Origin: Corynebacterium sp. CNJ-954
GTDB taxonomy: Bacteria > Actinomycetota > Actinomycetes > Mycobacteriales > Mycobacteriaceae
Assembly (NCBI RefSeq): GCF_001942345.1
Contig: NZ_MKKI01000033.1
Span: forward strand, 186,001-250,000
Reading direction: 5' to 3'
DNA: 64,000 nucleotides
The position numbers and the translations under genes were made by a program. Position 1 is the first letter of the stretch. The number at the start of each line of letters is the position of its first letter. The notes under the pieces are model-generated. The model saw only the letters and a list, made by a program, of their open reading frames with translations, had not been told where the DNA came from and made no database searches. Below, piece by piece: positions 9,284 to 18,344 of the stretch.

Positions 9284-11380
9284 TCACGTCCTGCGCAGCA
9301 GCCACACGAAGTACGGCGCACCGACCAGGGCGATCATCAGCCCTGCGGGCACCTGCGCCGGGGCGATCAGGGAACGACCCAGCCCGTCGGCCAGGCCCAC
9401 CATCGCCGCGCCGAGCACCATCGCCACCGGCAGTACGCGGGCGTGCCGTCCTCCGACCAGTGCCCGGGCGAGGTGAGGGGCGACCAGACCGACGAATCCG
9501 ACCACACCGACGGCCACCACGCTCACCGCGGCCAACACGGCAGCGAGCGTCAGCAGTCCCAGCCTCGTGCGTTCCACCGGCACGCCGAGGACCCGTGGGG
9601 TGTCTTCGTCCATCGACATCAGGTCCAGGTGTCGCCGCAGCATGACCAGCACCGGCAGGGACGTCAGCAGGACCACGGCCACGGGGATGACGTCGGGGAA
9701 CGTCCTGCCGTAGGTCGTCCCGGACAGCCAGGTGAAGATCCTTGGTGTGTCGTAGGGGTTCGCCCGCAGCAGCAGGAAAGTCGTCATGGCGGAGATGCCG
9801 TAGCCGCAGCCGATACCGATGAGCACGAAGCGGTCCGGAAGCAGACCGCCCCGCCAGGCCAGCAGCGTGACCAGCGCGAAGGTCGCCAGACCTGTCGCCA
9901 CCGCCAGGGCGACGAGGACGGGGCGACCGCCGTCGGGGAGCAGGGTGGTGGCGATGACGGCCCCGAGGCCCGCACCGGCGGTGATGCCGAGCAGCCCGGG
10001 TTCGGCCAGGGGGTTGCGGACCGTCCCCTGCACCACCGTGCCGGCCACACCGAGCGCGGCGCCGGCCAGGACGGCGGCGACGACCCGGGGGACGCGGGTG
10101 TCGAGAGCTCCGCCGACCAGATCCGGCGCGGCGTCGCGGAGCCACAGTGCCACGTCGCCGAGCTTGAGCCACAGACTGCCGGCGAGCAGACCGTAGACGA
10201 CAGCACCGACGAGCAGCAGGACGGCGATGAGAAGGACCAGGAGGAAGCGACGCCGGGCCTGGGCGGGGGTGAATGTTCCACGACGGGCACCGGCGTTGGC
10301 GCGGGCGGAACGCACCACACCCTGGTCGCGCATACGCATCGCCAGGACCACGATGACCACGGCGCCGAGCAGCGAGGTCGGGATGCCGGTGGGGATCGAC
10401 GCCGCCTGTTCGGCACCGAGGACGGCGCGCAGCAGTGCGTCGGACAGCAGGACGAGCAGCGCGCCGACCAGGCCGGTCACGGGAATGAGCACGGCGTGGT
10501 GGCGCAGGCCGCGGATGCGGGTGGAGAGCAGCCGGGCGAGCACTGGAGCACCTAACCCGATGAAGCCCAACGGTCCGGCGACCGTCACGGACAGGGCGGT
10601 GAGCAGGACCGCGAGGATGACGGCGGTGGCGCGGGTGGCGCGGACCGGGATGCCGAGGGTGGTGGCGGTGTCGTCGTCGCCGAGCGAGAGGACGTCGAGG
10701 CGGCGGGACATCGCGACTGCGGCGACGAGCCCGAGCAGGATGACCGGTACGGCGCGGGCCGAGGCATCCACGCTGAGCTGGGACAGGGATCCGGATCCCC
10801 AGGCGAACAGTCCGGTGGTGTTCTGGCTGAACAGGATCAGCAGCATGCCGGTGACCGCGTCCAGTGCCATGGCGATCGCGGAGCCGGCGAGGATGAGCTT
10901 CGTCGTCCCGGTGGAACCGCCGCGGCCGGATCCCGCACCCGTGAGTGTCAGGACCAGGGTCGCGCTGGCCAGACCACCGGCGAAGGCGACCAGTCCGGAT
11001 GCCCAGAACGGGACGCTGACGCCGAACGCCGCCACCGCGGTCAGGGTCACATAGGATCCGGCGGTCACCGCGAGGGTGTCGGGGGACGCCAGTTGGTTGC
11101 GTGTCACCGACTGCAGGAGGATGCCGGCGACGCCGAGCGCGAATCCGACCGTGACCCCGGCGAGGAGCCGCGGGATCCGTGATCCGGAGAGGATACTGTC
11201 GACGGGCACGCCGTTGACGTCCTGCGGCGCACCGGGGTGCCCCACGGCGTACAGGACAAGGTCGCGGATACCGAGGCCGGAGGTGCCCTGGGTCAGGTGC
11301 CACGCGCTGACGCAGACGATCCCCAGGATCAGGGCGACGATCAGCGCAAGTGGTGCGAGGGGTGTTCTGGTCGTCCTCAC
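9284..11380 (-). CDS. Fused FecCD-type iron-siderophore ABC permease
   Basis: The 698-residue membrane protein contains two tandem FecCD (BtuC-like) permease repeats of about 330 residues each, like FhuB, giving about 18 to 20 predicted helices. Each repeat shows the family features: RIPRLLAGVTVGFALGVAG and RVPRVVAAVLAGAALGVAG, followed by N-x-LA-x-P (NQLASPDTL, NPLAEPGLL) and FIGLGAPVLAR or FVGLVAPHLAR. One gene therefore supplies the whole transmembrane dimer. The GTG start overlaps the stop of the substrate-binding lipoprotein gene (GTGA). It belongs with the broken ATPase at 12.5-13.4 kb; loss of that ATPase would leave this permease unpowered unless another ATPase substitutes. Confidence 0.88.
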   Translation of the reverse strand: MRTTRTPLAPLALIVALILGIVCVSAWHLTQGTSGLGIRDLVLYAVGHPGAPQDVNGVPVDSILSGSRIPRLLAGVTVGFALGVAGILLQSVTRNQLASPDTLAVTAGSYVTLTAVAAFGVSVPFWASGLVAFAGGLASATLVLTLTGAGSGRGGSTGTTKLILAGSAIAMALDAVTGMLLILFSQNTTGLFAWGSGSLSQLSVDASARAVPVILLGLVAAVAMSRRLDVLSLGDDDTATTLGIPVRATRATAVILAVLLTALSVTVAGPLGFIGLGAPVLARLLSTRIRGLRHHAVLIPVTGLVGALLVLLSDALLRAVLGAEQAASIPTGIPTSLLGAVVIVVLAMRMRDQGVVRSARANAGARRGTFTPAQARRRFLLVLLIAVLLLVGAVVYGLLAGSLWLKLGDVALWLRDAAPDLVGGALDTRVPRVVAAVLAGAALGVAGTVVQGTVRNPLAEPGLLGITAGAGLGAVIATTLLPDGGRPVLVALAVATGLATFALVTLLAWRGGLLPDRFVLIGIGCGYGISAMTTFLLLRANPYDTPRIFTWLSGTTYGRTFPDVIPVAVVLLTSLPVLVMLRRHLDLMSMDEDTPRVLGVPVERTRLGLLTLAAVLAAVSVVAVGVVGFVGLVAPHLARALVGGRHARVLPVAMVLGAAMVGLADGLGRSLIAPAQVPAGLMIALVGAPYFVWLLRRT

Positions 11381-12525
11381 TTGGTGTCGGAGGATCCTTC
11401 TGAGCCTTCTGAGTCTGCCACAGCCTTGACCGCGTCGACGAAGGCGTCGATCAGCTGGATGCAGGAGCGCGGGCCACCGGCGGCCCAGAGGTCGTTGGGG
11501 AACTCGTGGGTGCGGTCGTCCTTGACGGCGGGCAGGTTCTTCCAGATCGGGTTGGAGGTCATGGCCTGGACGTAATCGTCGGCGCCACCCTGGGATCCGG
11601 TGTAGAACAGGTTCGCGTCGCCGACGGCGGTGAGGCCCTCGATATCGGTCTGGGCGAGACCGAAGGAGGGGTCGACCCCGCCGTCGCCGTAGGAGTCGTT
11701 GATGTCGTCGGTCCAGGCGGAGGTCATGCCCAGTTCTTCGCCGAGCTGTGTCATCAGTGCGCCGTCGGTGTAGGGGCGGATGGTCAGGTTACCGCTCTCA
11801 ACCCAGCCGTCGAAGTAGAGGAAGTCGGATTCGTCGCGTTCCTTGAGGGTGGCCACGGTGTCGGCGAGGTCGTCGCGGGCGGCGGCGAGGTGGTCGTCGA
11901 ATTCCTGGTTGACCTCCGCGGCGCGGGCGGAGCGGCCCGTGGCTTCACCGATCTTGGTGAGGACGTTCTTGACCGTGCCGATCTGGTCGGCGGCGTCGGC
12001 ACCCTTCACCGCGAGTACGGGGACGTCGCGTTCCTCCAGCTGGGTGAGCACGGCGTCATCGGCGCTGAACGCCTCGACGATGATCAGGTCGGGGTCGGCG
12101 CCGTAGATGGCGTCGAGATCGGGCTCGCCACGTTCGCCGGCGTTGACGACGTCGTCGGGCAGGGCCTCGGCACTGACGTAGGTGCTGTAGTCGTCGGGGG
12201 ACGCGACGGCGACCGGGTCGACGCAGAGACTGATCGCGTCCTCGATCTCCTGCCACTCCAGGACCGCGACACGGCTGGCGGGCTTGTCGAGCTCCACTGT
12301 GCGTCCGAGGTCGTCGGTCATGGAGACCGGGTCGGTGCTGGTCTCGATGTCACCGTCGCAGCCGGCGGCGCCGGAGGTCGGCACCTCGCCGGAGGCGTCG
12401 GCCGAGTCGGACGACCCGGTGTCGGTGGTGCCGCAGGCGGCGAGGGTGAGCGTCGCGGTGGCTACGGCCGCGGTGAGCGCCGTGGCGGCGGTGGGGAGCC
12501 GTCGGTGGATTCTGGACAGGTGCAT
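11377..12525 (-). CDS. Iron-siderophore substrate-binding lipoprotein
   Basis: The 382-residue protein begins with a basic N-region, a hydrophobic stretch and the lipobox TLAAC, so it should be a lipid-anchored extracytoplasmic receptor. The mature part is a class III (FepB/FhuD-like) binding protein: DDLGRTVELDKPASRVAVLEW, PDLIIVEAF and the long linking helix (TGRSARAAEVNQEFDDHL) are present. It delivers ferric siderophore or a similar chelate to the fused permease, whose start codon overlaps its stop. A DtxR-type box upstream of the operon suggests iron repression. Confidence 0.88.
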   Translation of the reverse strand: MHLSRIHRRLPTAATALTAAVATATLTLAACGTTDTGSSDSADASGEVPTSGAAGCDGDIETSTDPVSMTDDLGRTVELDKPASRVAVLEWQEIEDAISLCVDPVAVASPDDYSTYVSAEALPDDVVNAGERGEPDLDAIYGADPDLIIVEAFSADDAVLTQLEERDVPVLAVKGADAADQIGTVKNVLTKIGEATGRSARAAEVNQEFDDHLAAARDDLADTVATLKERDESDFLYFDGWVESGNLTIRPYTDGALMTQLGEELGMTSAWTDDINDSYGDGGVDPSFGLAQTDIEGLTAVGDANLFYTGSQGGADDYVQAMTSNPIWKNLPAVKDDRTHEFPNDLWAAGGPRSCIQLIDAFVDAVKAVADSEGSEGSSDTK

Positions 12526-12536
12526 GGATGGTCCTT

Positions 12537-13371
12537 TCAGGGGGTGTCCCGGACGCGTCCCCGGTCAGGGTGTCGTCCGATCGGGTCGATGCGTAGGCGG
12601 CCGGTGCGGGGGTCCACACCGACGTCGACGGGGATGTCATAGGCGGTGCTGATGTTCTCGGCGGTCAGGACGTCCTGGGGCGGCCCGGTGGCGAGGATGC
12701 GGCCCTCGGTGAGCAGGACGAGATTGTCGGCGACACGCAGGGCGTGGTCGAGGTCGTGCAGGACGACGCCGACCGCGACTGGGCTGGAGCTGTGCCCGTC
12801 GGCGAGGTCGCGGATGAGGTCGAGGATCTCGGTCTGGAAGCGCAGGTCGAGGTGGTTGGTGGGCTCGTCGAGCAGGATGACACCGGTGTCCTGGGCGAGG
12901 CAGGCGGCCAGCCAGGCACGTTGGACTTCGCCGCCGGAGAGCTCACCGGCGTTGCGGTCACCTTGTCCGCCATGCCGGTGACCTGCAGGGCATGGTCGAT
13001 ACTGGCGTGGTCGTCGGGGCCCAGCCCGGCGAAACGGCGGCGGTGGGGGTGGCGTCCGAAGCCGACGATCTCGCGCACGGTCAGTCCGTCGGGGGTGGGC
13101 CGGGACTGGGAGAAGAGGGTGAGTCGGGTGGCGACGTCGCGGGGTTGAGCAGGGAGATGTCGTCACCGTCGAGGCGGACGACACCCTCGTTGACGGGGTG
13201 CAGGCGGGCCAGGGAACGCAGCAACGTGGATTTCCCGGAACCGTTCGGGCCGACGAGTGCGGTGACGGTGCCCGGTTCGAGGGTGACGGAGACGCCGTGG
13301 ACCACCGTGGACCTGCCGTAGCCGAGGGTGAGGTGCTCGCCCTCCAGGGTGCGGGCGGATGCGGTGGACAT
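12537..13371 (-). pseudogene. Siderophore ABC transporter ATPase, broken by two 1-nt deletions
   Basis: The gene reads as a FepC/FecE-type ATPase only if the frame changes twice. The first part (from ATG 13371) has GPNGSGKST (Walker A) and ends after LLNP. Adding one base in the C-run near 13137-13146 restores RDVATRLTLFSQ and GLTVREIVGFGRHPHRRRF. A second change near 12955-12972 restores ELSGGEVQRAWLA (signature) and ILLDEPTNHLD (Walker B). Both changes are the equivalent of one missing base. It sits directly upstream of the lipoprotein and permease genes. Either the uptake system is inactive, or these are sequence errors in GC-rich runs. Confidence 0.8.
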
Positions 13372-13432
13372 GGGTGTGCTGGTGATCCTTCGGGGAGAGT
13401 TGGCCGGGGAATGGCCGGGAGCCGGCCGGGAG

Positions 13433-13451
13433 ATGGCATAGCCTAACCTCA
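13433..13451. promoter_or_regulatory. DtxR-type iron box
   Basis: The site ATGGCATAGCCTAACCTCA matches 13 of 19 positions of the corynebacterial DtxR consensus TTAGGTTAGGCTAACCTAA. It lies about 60 bp upstream of the ATPase start of the siderophore operon, where an iron-repressed promoter is expected. Confidence 0.65.
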
Positions 13452-13511
13452 AGAAGAGTAGGGCAGCATAACCCGTGTCCGCAATCTCGTTTTCAGGACA
13501 TCCGATTCGGG

Positions 13512-14279
13512 TCAGCGGACATCCCTGAGGTGGTGGCTCGGCCGGTAGGTGCCGGGTGTCGTGCCCATCATCCGGCGGAAGGTATCGATGAAGGTACTGG
13601 TCTGGGCGTAGCCGAGGGCGCTGGCGACGTCCTGCACGGGTGTCCCTTCACTGAGCAGGGTGAGCGCACGCTGGATGCGCAGGGTCAGGCGCCACTGCCC
13701 GAAGGGAAGGCCGGTGGACTCCGGGAAGGCGCGGGTGACGGTGCGTTCGCTGGTGCCGAGCCGTCTGGCCCAGACCTCCAACCCACTGAGATTGCCGGGA
13801 TCATCCAGCAGCGCTCGGACGACAGGGGCGATGCGGGGGTCGTCGGGGACGGGGAGGTCCAGCGGGGTGGCCACGGGATGCAGCACGTCGAAGACCACGG
13901 CTTTGGCGCGGCGTCGCTCGCCGTCCGACAGGGTGTCCTGTCCGAGGTGGGTGAGCAGGGATTCGAGGACGGGGTTCATGGCCACCACGGTCACCTCGTC
14001 CGGCGGGGTGAACCCCTCGGGAGAGTGGTCGGGGGCGAAGAGGGTGCCGTAGAGAGTAACTCCTGAGGACACCTCACCGGAGTGGGCGGTCTCGGCGGGG
14101 ATCCAGATGCCGCGACCTTCGGGGACGGCGAAGATGCGGTCGTGTGCGCGGGTGGTCATCGCACCACGTCGGACCCACACCAGTTCATGGCAGTCGTGAC
14201 GGTGTGTGGGCCAGCTGGTCGGCGGGTTCGTCGCCCCGGCGGTGACGATGGTGTGCGGGGTGGACGGTGTGACGGTCAT
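13512..14279 (-). CDS. AraC-family transcriptional regulator
   Basis: The 255-residue protein has an N-terminal cupin-like sensing half (THRHDCHELVWVRRG, IWIPAETAHSG) and a C-terminal AraC double HTH (about 165-250): RRLGTSERTVTRAFPES, VQDVASALGYAQTSTFIDTFRRMMGTTPGTYR. Its ATG overlaps the stop of the globin-like gene (ATGA), so the two are co-translated. It lies immediately upstream of the siderophore operon in the same direction. AraC proteins next to siderophore genes commonly activate uptake in response to the ferric chelate; that role is inferred from position. Confidence 0.82.
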   Translation of the reverse strand: MTVTPSTPHTIVTAGATNPPTSWPTHRHDCHELVWVRRGAMTTRAHDRIFAVPEGRGIWIPAETAHSGEVSSGVTLYGTLFAPDHSPEGFTPPDEVTVVAMNPVLESLLTHLGQDTLSDGERRRAKAVVFDVLHPVATPLDLPVPDDPRIAPVVRALLDDPGNLSGLEVWARRLGTSERTVTRAFPESTGLPFGQWRLTLRIQRALTLLSEGTPVQDVASALGYAQTSTFIDTFRRMMGTTPGTYRPSHHLRDVR

Positions 14280-15472
14280 GGCTCGGCGATGATCTGCTCA
14301 GGATCCACACCGGCGTCGGTGAGGGCATGCACCTGGTCGCGCACGGTGTCGGGGTCCTCTCCGGAGACCAGGACGAGGGTGCTGCCACGGTGGGCCGCTG
14401 TCAGTGTTGTCGCCAGGGCGGTCTCTGCGGCGGTGACGTGGTCCTCGTCGGTGACGACGGGGGTGAAGGTGAACCAGGGGAAGCCGCGCTCCAGTCCGCG
14501 GAGGTCGGTGAGTCCGTGCAGGTCGCGGGAGGTGTCGGCCCCCCAGAACAGGTGGACCGGTGGCGGGTCGTCTGCACCGGACACCTCCATTACCAGGGCG
14601 CGCAGCGCGGCCAGGCCGGAGTTGACGGCGATCATCACGACGTCGGACGGAGCGTCGTCGCCGGTGGGGATGCCGAGTCCACCGGTCGGATTGGCGACGA
14701 CCCAGGTCTCGCCGACCTCGGGTTCGCCTGCGGACGCAGGGCAGTGGAACTCCAGGTAACCGGCCTGGTTCGGGGGCAGTGCCGAGGCGTACTGCTGCCA
14801 CTCGTCCGGCGCAGCGGGGGTCCGGACCTCCAGCGTCTGCCCGGCCCACCCTGTCTCAGTGGACGACGCCTGCAGTCGCACGACGGTGGTCTGCGCGGTG
14901 CGGTGTGCGACCTCGAGCACCGTCGCGGACAGTGAGGCGGGGACGCCGGCCTCGTCGTCCTCGACCGCACCGAGTGCGACGATCCGCACGGCGTTGTCCA
15001 CCGCCTGCAGGAGCTCCGTCAGGCCGTCGGGAATGCCCAGTTCGGCGGCGCGCCGGTAGGTCAGGTCGACTCCGGGGTAGGGGTGGCCGAATTCTTCGCA
15101 CACAGCGCGGCCGGCAGCTTCGGCCGCTGCTTCGTAGTGCTGCATCGTCACCCCGAACTTGCGCAGGTCGCGGCCGAGGTAGGCGAGCTGTGCGGTGTGG
15201 TGCTCGCTGAACTCCGCCTGGTTCCCGGTGAGTCCGTTCGAGGCGTGCAGGACGGCCCGGCGCAGCATCTCGCGGGGGACAGGTGCCGCAGGGGCGGCGG
15301 CACCACCGGCGGTGGACGGGGAATGGTCGGGGGCGAGGGGAGTGGCCAGTGTGGTGAAGTGGGTGCGGGTGCGTGCGGTGATGCTGTCGATGCGCTCGCG
15401 TGCGACCTGCACTGTCGAGGCCAGGTCGTCGAGATCGGTGGTGCGTCCCCTCTCCTGTGTCATGGGGACCAT
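14276..15472 (-). CDS. Globin plus oxidoreductase (flavohaemoglobin-like) protein
   Basis: The 398-residue protein (start perhaps at the second Met, 9 bases in) has an N-terminal globin-like half (about 20-150) and a C-terminal FAD/NAD-reductase-like half: WQQYASALP, VVANPTGGLGIP, VMIAVNSGLAALRALVMEVSG and a final VLVSGEDPDTVRDQVHALTDAGV. This is the plan of actinobacterial flavohaemoglobin-like proteins. In the segment LGRDLRKFGVTMQHY the residue where I expect the haem-binding His (as in LGRDHRKFGV of relatives) is Leu103. If that alignment is right, haem binding is altered. It is translationally coupled to the AraC gene. Confidence 0.68.
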   Translation of the reverse strand: MVPMTQERGRTTDLDDLASTVQVARERIDSITARTRTHFTTLATPLAPDHSPSTAGGAAAPAAPVPREMLRRAVLHASNGLTGNQAEFSEHHTAQLAYLGRDLRKFGVTMQHYEAAAEAAGRAVCEEFGHPYPGVDLTYRRAAELGIPDGLTELLQAVDNAVRIVALGAVEDDEAGVPASLSATVLEVAHRTAQTTVVRLQASSTETGWAGQTLEVRTPAAPDEWQQYASALPPNQAGYLEFHCPASAGEPEVGETWVVANPTGGLGIPTGDDAPSDVVMIAVNSGLAALRALVMEVSGADDPPPVHLFWGADTSRDLHGLTDLRGLERGFPWFTFTPVVTDEDHVTAAETALATTLTAAHRGSTLVLVSGEDPDTVRDQVHALTDAGVDPEQIIAEP

Positions 15473-15542
15473 TGTGGCATGTCGGCGGGCGTCGTCCGGG
15501 CCGACACGGGAAAGTGATGCAGATCACAGTATGACAGGTAGA

Positions 15543-15561
15543 TTGAGTGGAACAGACTCAA
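15543..15561. promoter_or_regulatory. HAIR element (HspR operator) upstream of clpB
   Basis: TTGAGT-N7-ACTCAA is an exact core match to the HAIR inverted repeat (CTTGAGT-N7-ACTCAAG) bound by HspR. It lies about 90 bp upstream of the clpB start, which is the known place in actinobacteria, and predicts heat-shock derepression. Confidence 0.85.
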
Positions 15562-15652
15562 CCTTGGCGACGTTGGAATGGCCGTAAGCGAAAGTTGACA
15601 CGAACGCGCTAAAGTAGACACCGGCACGCACACGCAGAAAAGGAGACTGACG

Positions 15653-18247
15653 ATGAGCGGATTCACCCCCACTACCCGTACCCAGGAGGCGATGCAGGCG
15701 GCACTGCAGTCCGCCAGCGCCAACGGGAACCCGGACATCCGTCCGGCGCACCTCCTCGTGGCGATCCTCGACCAGGAGGATTCCATCGCCCGCCCCGTCC
15801 TGCAGGCCGCCGGCGTCGACGCCGACGACGTCCTGCGTGACGCCCGCGACCTTGTCGCCGGGTACCCGCAGGCGTCCGGATCCGGCATGGCCAACCCGAA
15901 CTTCAACCGGGACGCCCTGAACGCGCTCACCGCCGCCCAGGAACTCGCCGAGGAGCTCGGCGACTCCTACGTCTCCACCGAGGTGCTGCTCGCCGGTATC
16001 GCCAAGGGTGACTCCGAGGCGGCCAAGGCCCTGCACACCCGGGGTGGCACCTTCGAGGCCGTCCGTGGCGCCTTCGAGTCGGTGCGTGGCAACCGCAAGG
16101 TCACCACTGAAGAGCCGGAGGGCCAGTTCCAGGCGTTGGAGAAGTACTCCACCGACCTCACCGCCCGGGCCCGCGAGGGCAAGATCGACCCGGTCATCGG
16201 ACGCGACCAGGAGATCCGCCGCGTGGTCCAGGTGCTGTCCCGTCGCACGAAGAACAACCCCGTGCTCATCGGTGAGCCTGGTGTGGGCAAGACCGCCATC
16301 GTCGAGGGGCTGGCCCGGCGCATCGTCGCCGGAGACGTCCCGGAGTCCCTGCGCGGCAAGAAGCTGATCAGTCTCGACCTGGGATCCATGGTCGCCGGCG
16401 CGAAGTACCGCGGCGAGTTCGAGGAACGACTCAAGGCCGTCCTCGACGAGATCAAGGAGGCCGAGGGCGAGGTCGTCACCTTCATCGACGAACTGCACAC
16501 CATCGTCGGCGCCGGTGCCACCGGTGAGTCCGCGATGGACGCCGGCAACATGATCAAGCCGCTGCTCGCCCGCGGTGAACTCCGCCTCGTCGGCGCGACC
16601 ACCCTCGACGAGTACCGCAAGTACATCGAGAAGGACGCCGCTCTGGAACGTCGTTTCCAGCAGGTCTACGTCGGCGAGCCGACCGTGGAGGACACCGTCG
16701 GCATCCTGCGTGGGCTCAAGGAACGCTACGAGGTCCACCACGGCGTGCGCATCCAGGACTCTGCGCTGGTCAGTGCGGCGTCACTGTCGGACCGTTACAT
16801 CACCAGCCGGTTCCTGCCGGACAAGGCCATCGACCTGGTCGACGAGGCCGCGTCCCGGTTGCGCATGGAGATCGACTCGCGACCCGAGGAGATCGACGAC
16901 TCCGAACGTATCGTCCGCCGACTCGAGATCGAGGAGATGGCGCTCAGCCAGGAGACCGATGACGCCTCCAAGGACCGCCTGGTCAAGCTGCGTGCCGAGC
17001 TCGAGGACGAGCGCGAGAAGCTCAACGGGCTCATGGCCCGTTGGGAGAACGAGCGCGGTTCCATCGACCGGCTGCGTGAACTGAAGGAGGAACTCGACAA
17101 CCTGCGCACCGAGTCCGAGATCGCCGAGCGCGACGGGGACTACGCCCGGGTCGCCGAACTGCGCTACGGCCGTATCCCGGAGTTGGAGAAGCAGGTCGGT
17201 GAGGCTGAGTACGAGGCTGCCCAGGCCGAGGAACAGCGCATGCTCACCGAGGAGGTCACCCCGGACACCATCGCCGAGGTCGTCTCCGCGTGGACCGGTG
17301 TGCCCGCCGGCAAGATGCTGGAGGGCGAGACCGAGAAGCTGCTGGCCATGGAGAAGGTCCTCGGCGGACGGGTCGTCGGACAGTCCGAGGCCGTGACCGC
17401 CGTGTCGGACGCGGTCCGCCGTGCCCGCGCGGGTGTCGCCGACCCGGACCGTCCGACCGGGTCCTTCCTCTTCCTCGGACCGACCGGTGTCGGCAAGACC
17501 GAGCTGGCGAAGTCCCTGGCGGAGTTCCTCTTCGACGACGAGCACGCCATGGTGCGTATCGACATGTCGGAGTACGGCGAGAAGCACTCCGTGGCCCGGC
17601 TGGTCGGTGCACCTCCCGGATACGTCGGCTACGACGCCGGTGGTCAGCTGACCGAGGCCGTGCGGCGCCGCCCGTACACGGTGGTGCTGTTCGACGAGGT
17701 GGAGAAGGCGCACCCGGATGTCTTCGACGTGCTGCTGCAGGTCCTGGACGAAGGTCGCCTGACCGACGGGCAGGGTAGGACGGTGGACTTCCGCAACACC
17801 ATCCTGATCCTCACCTCGAACCTCGGTGCCGGTGGTTCGGACGAGCAGGTGATGAACGCGGTGAAAGCGGCGTTCAAGCCCGAGTTCATCAACCGGTTGG
17901 ACGACGTGGTCATCTTCGACGCCCTGTCGCAGGAGCAGCTGACCTCCATCGTGGAGATCCAGGTCGCGCAGCTCGCCGAGCGGCTGGCGGCCCGGCGCCT
18001 GGAGCTGCAGGTCACCGAGGACGCCAAGGTGTGGCTCGCCGAGCGCGGCTACGAACCTGCCTACGGTGCCCGGCCGCTGCGCCGTCTGATCCAGAAGGCG
18101 ATCGGCGATGCGCTGGCGAAGAAGCTGCTGGCCGGTGAGGTCCGTGACGGCGACACCGTGAAGGTGGACCTGCCGCGCAATGCCGACGGTGTCGCCGACC
18201 CGACCGCGGACGCGCTGTCCATCGAGTCGGTGGCGCACGAGGGGTAG
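15653..18247 (+). CDS. clpB: ATP-dependent disaggregase ClpB
   Basis: The 864-residue protein is full-length ClpB, the hexameric Hsp100 that rescues aggregated proteins with DnaK. Domains in order: the N-domain starting [19 protein letters not shown]-1 with GEPGVGKT and [13 protein letters not shown], a coiled-coil middle domain (about 405-525; rich in Glu and Lys), AAA-2 with [19 protein letters not shown] and [13 protein letters not shown], and the C-terminal D2-small domain with [11 protein letters not shown]. No ClpP-binding loop is expected or seen. AAAGGAG precedes the ATG. A HAIR operator upstream indicates HspR control. Confidence 0.97.
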   Translation: MSGFTPTTRTQEAMQAALQSASANGNPDIRPAHLLVAILDQEDSIARPVLQAAGVDADDVLRDARDLVAGYPQASGSGMANPNFNRDALNALTAAQELAEELGDSYVSTEVLLAGIAKGDSEAAKALHTRGGTFEAVRGAFESVRGNRKVTTEEPEGQFQALEKYSTDLTARAREGKIDPVIGRDQEIRRVVQVLSRRTKNNPVLIGEPGVGKTAIVEGLARRIVAGDVPESLRGKKLISLDLGSMVAGAKYRGEFEERLKAVLDEIKEAEGEVVTFIDELHTIVGAGATGESAMDAGNMIKPLLARGELRLVGATTLDEYRKYIEKDAALERRFQQVYVGEPTVEDTVGILRGLKERYEVHHGVRIQDSALVSAASLSDRYITSRFLPDKAIDLVDEAASRLRMEIDSRPEEIDDSERIVRRLEIEEMALSQETDDASKDRLVKLRAELEDEREKLNGLMARWENERGSIDRLRELKEELDNLRTESEIAERDGDYARVAELRYGRIPELEKQVGEAEYEAAQAEEQRMLTEEVTPDTIAEVVSAWTGVPAGKMLEGETEKLLAMEKVLGGRVVGQSEAVTAVSDAVRRARAGVADPDRPTGSFLFLGPTGVGKTELAKSLAEFLFDDEHAMVRIDMSEYGEKHSVARLVGAPPGYVGYDAGGQLTEAVRRRPYTVVLFDEVEKAHPDVFDVLLQVLDEGRLTDGQGRTVDFRNTILILTSNLGAGGSDEQVMNAVKAAFKPEFINRLDDVVIFDALSQEQLTSIVEIQVAQLAERLAARRLELQVTEDAKVWLAERGYEPAYGARPLRRLIQKAIGDALAKKLLAGEVRDGDTVKVDLPRNADGVADPTADALSIESVAHEG

Positions 18248-18284
18248 TTCGCTGCCCCTCCCCGGGACGCGCAACGAGGAAACA

Positions 18285-18336
18285 GGCACCATCCTGTGCA
18301 CGCAGATCACCCTGATCGCGTGCACAGGATGGTGCC
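18285..18336. repeat. Long hairpin, copy 1 (19-bp perfect stem)
   Basis: Arms at 18285-18303 and 18318-18336 (GGCACCATCCTGTGCACGC and its complement) are perfectly paired, and the 14-nt interior can form a further GATCA/TGATC stem with a CCC loop. It lies between the convergent ends of clpB and the DUF559-like gene, so it may act as a bidirectional terminator, although there is no T-run. A related hairpin lies on the other side of the DUF559-like gene. Confidence 0.8.
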
Positions 18337-18344
18337 GATTCGCG

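Noticed and set aside
9069..11303. 744-codon open frame overlapping the siderophore permease in another frame
   Set aside because: Arg/Pro-rich composition typical of out-of-frame reading of a GC-rich gene; the permease frame has clear membrane helices and family motifs.
18285..18336. Classical rho-independent terminator
   Set aside because: The stem is very long but no T-run follows on either strand, so it was called a repeat with possible terminator function.
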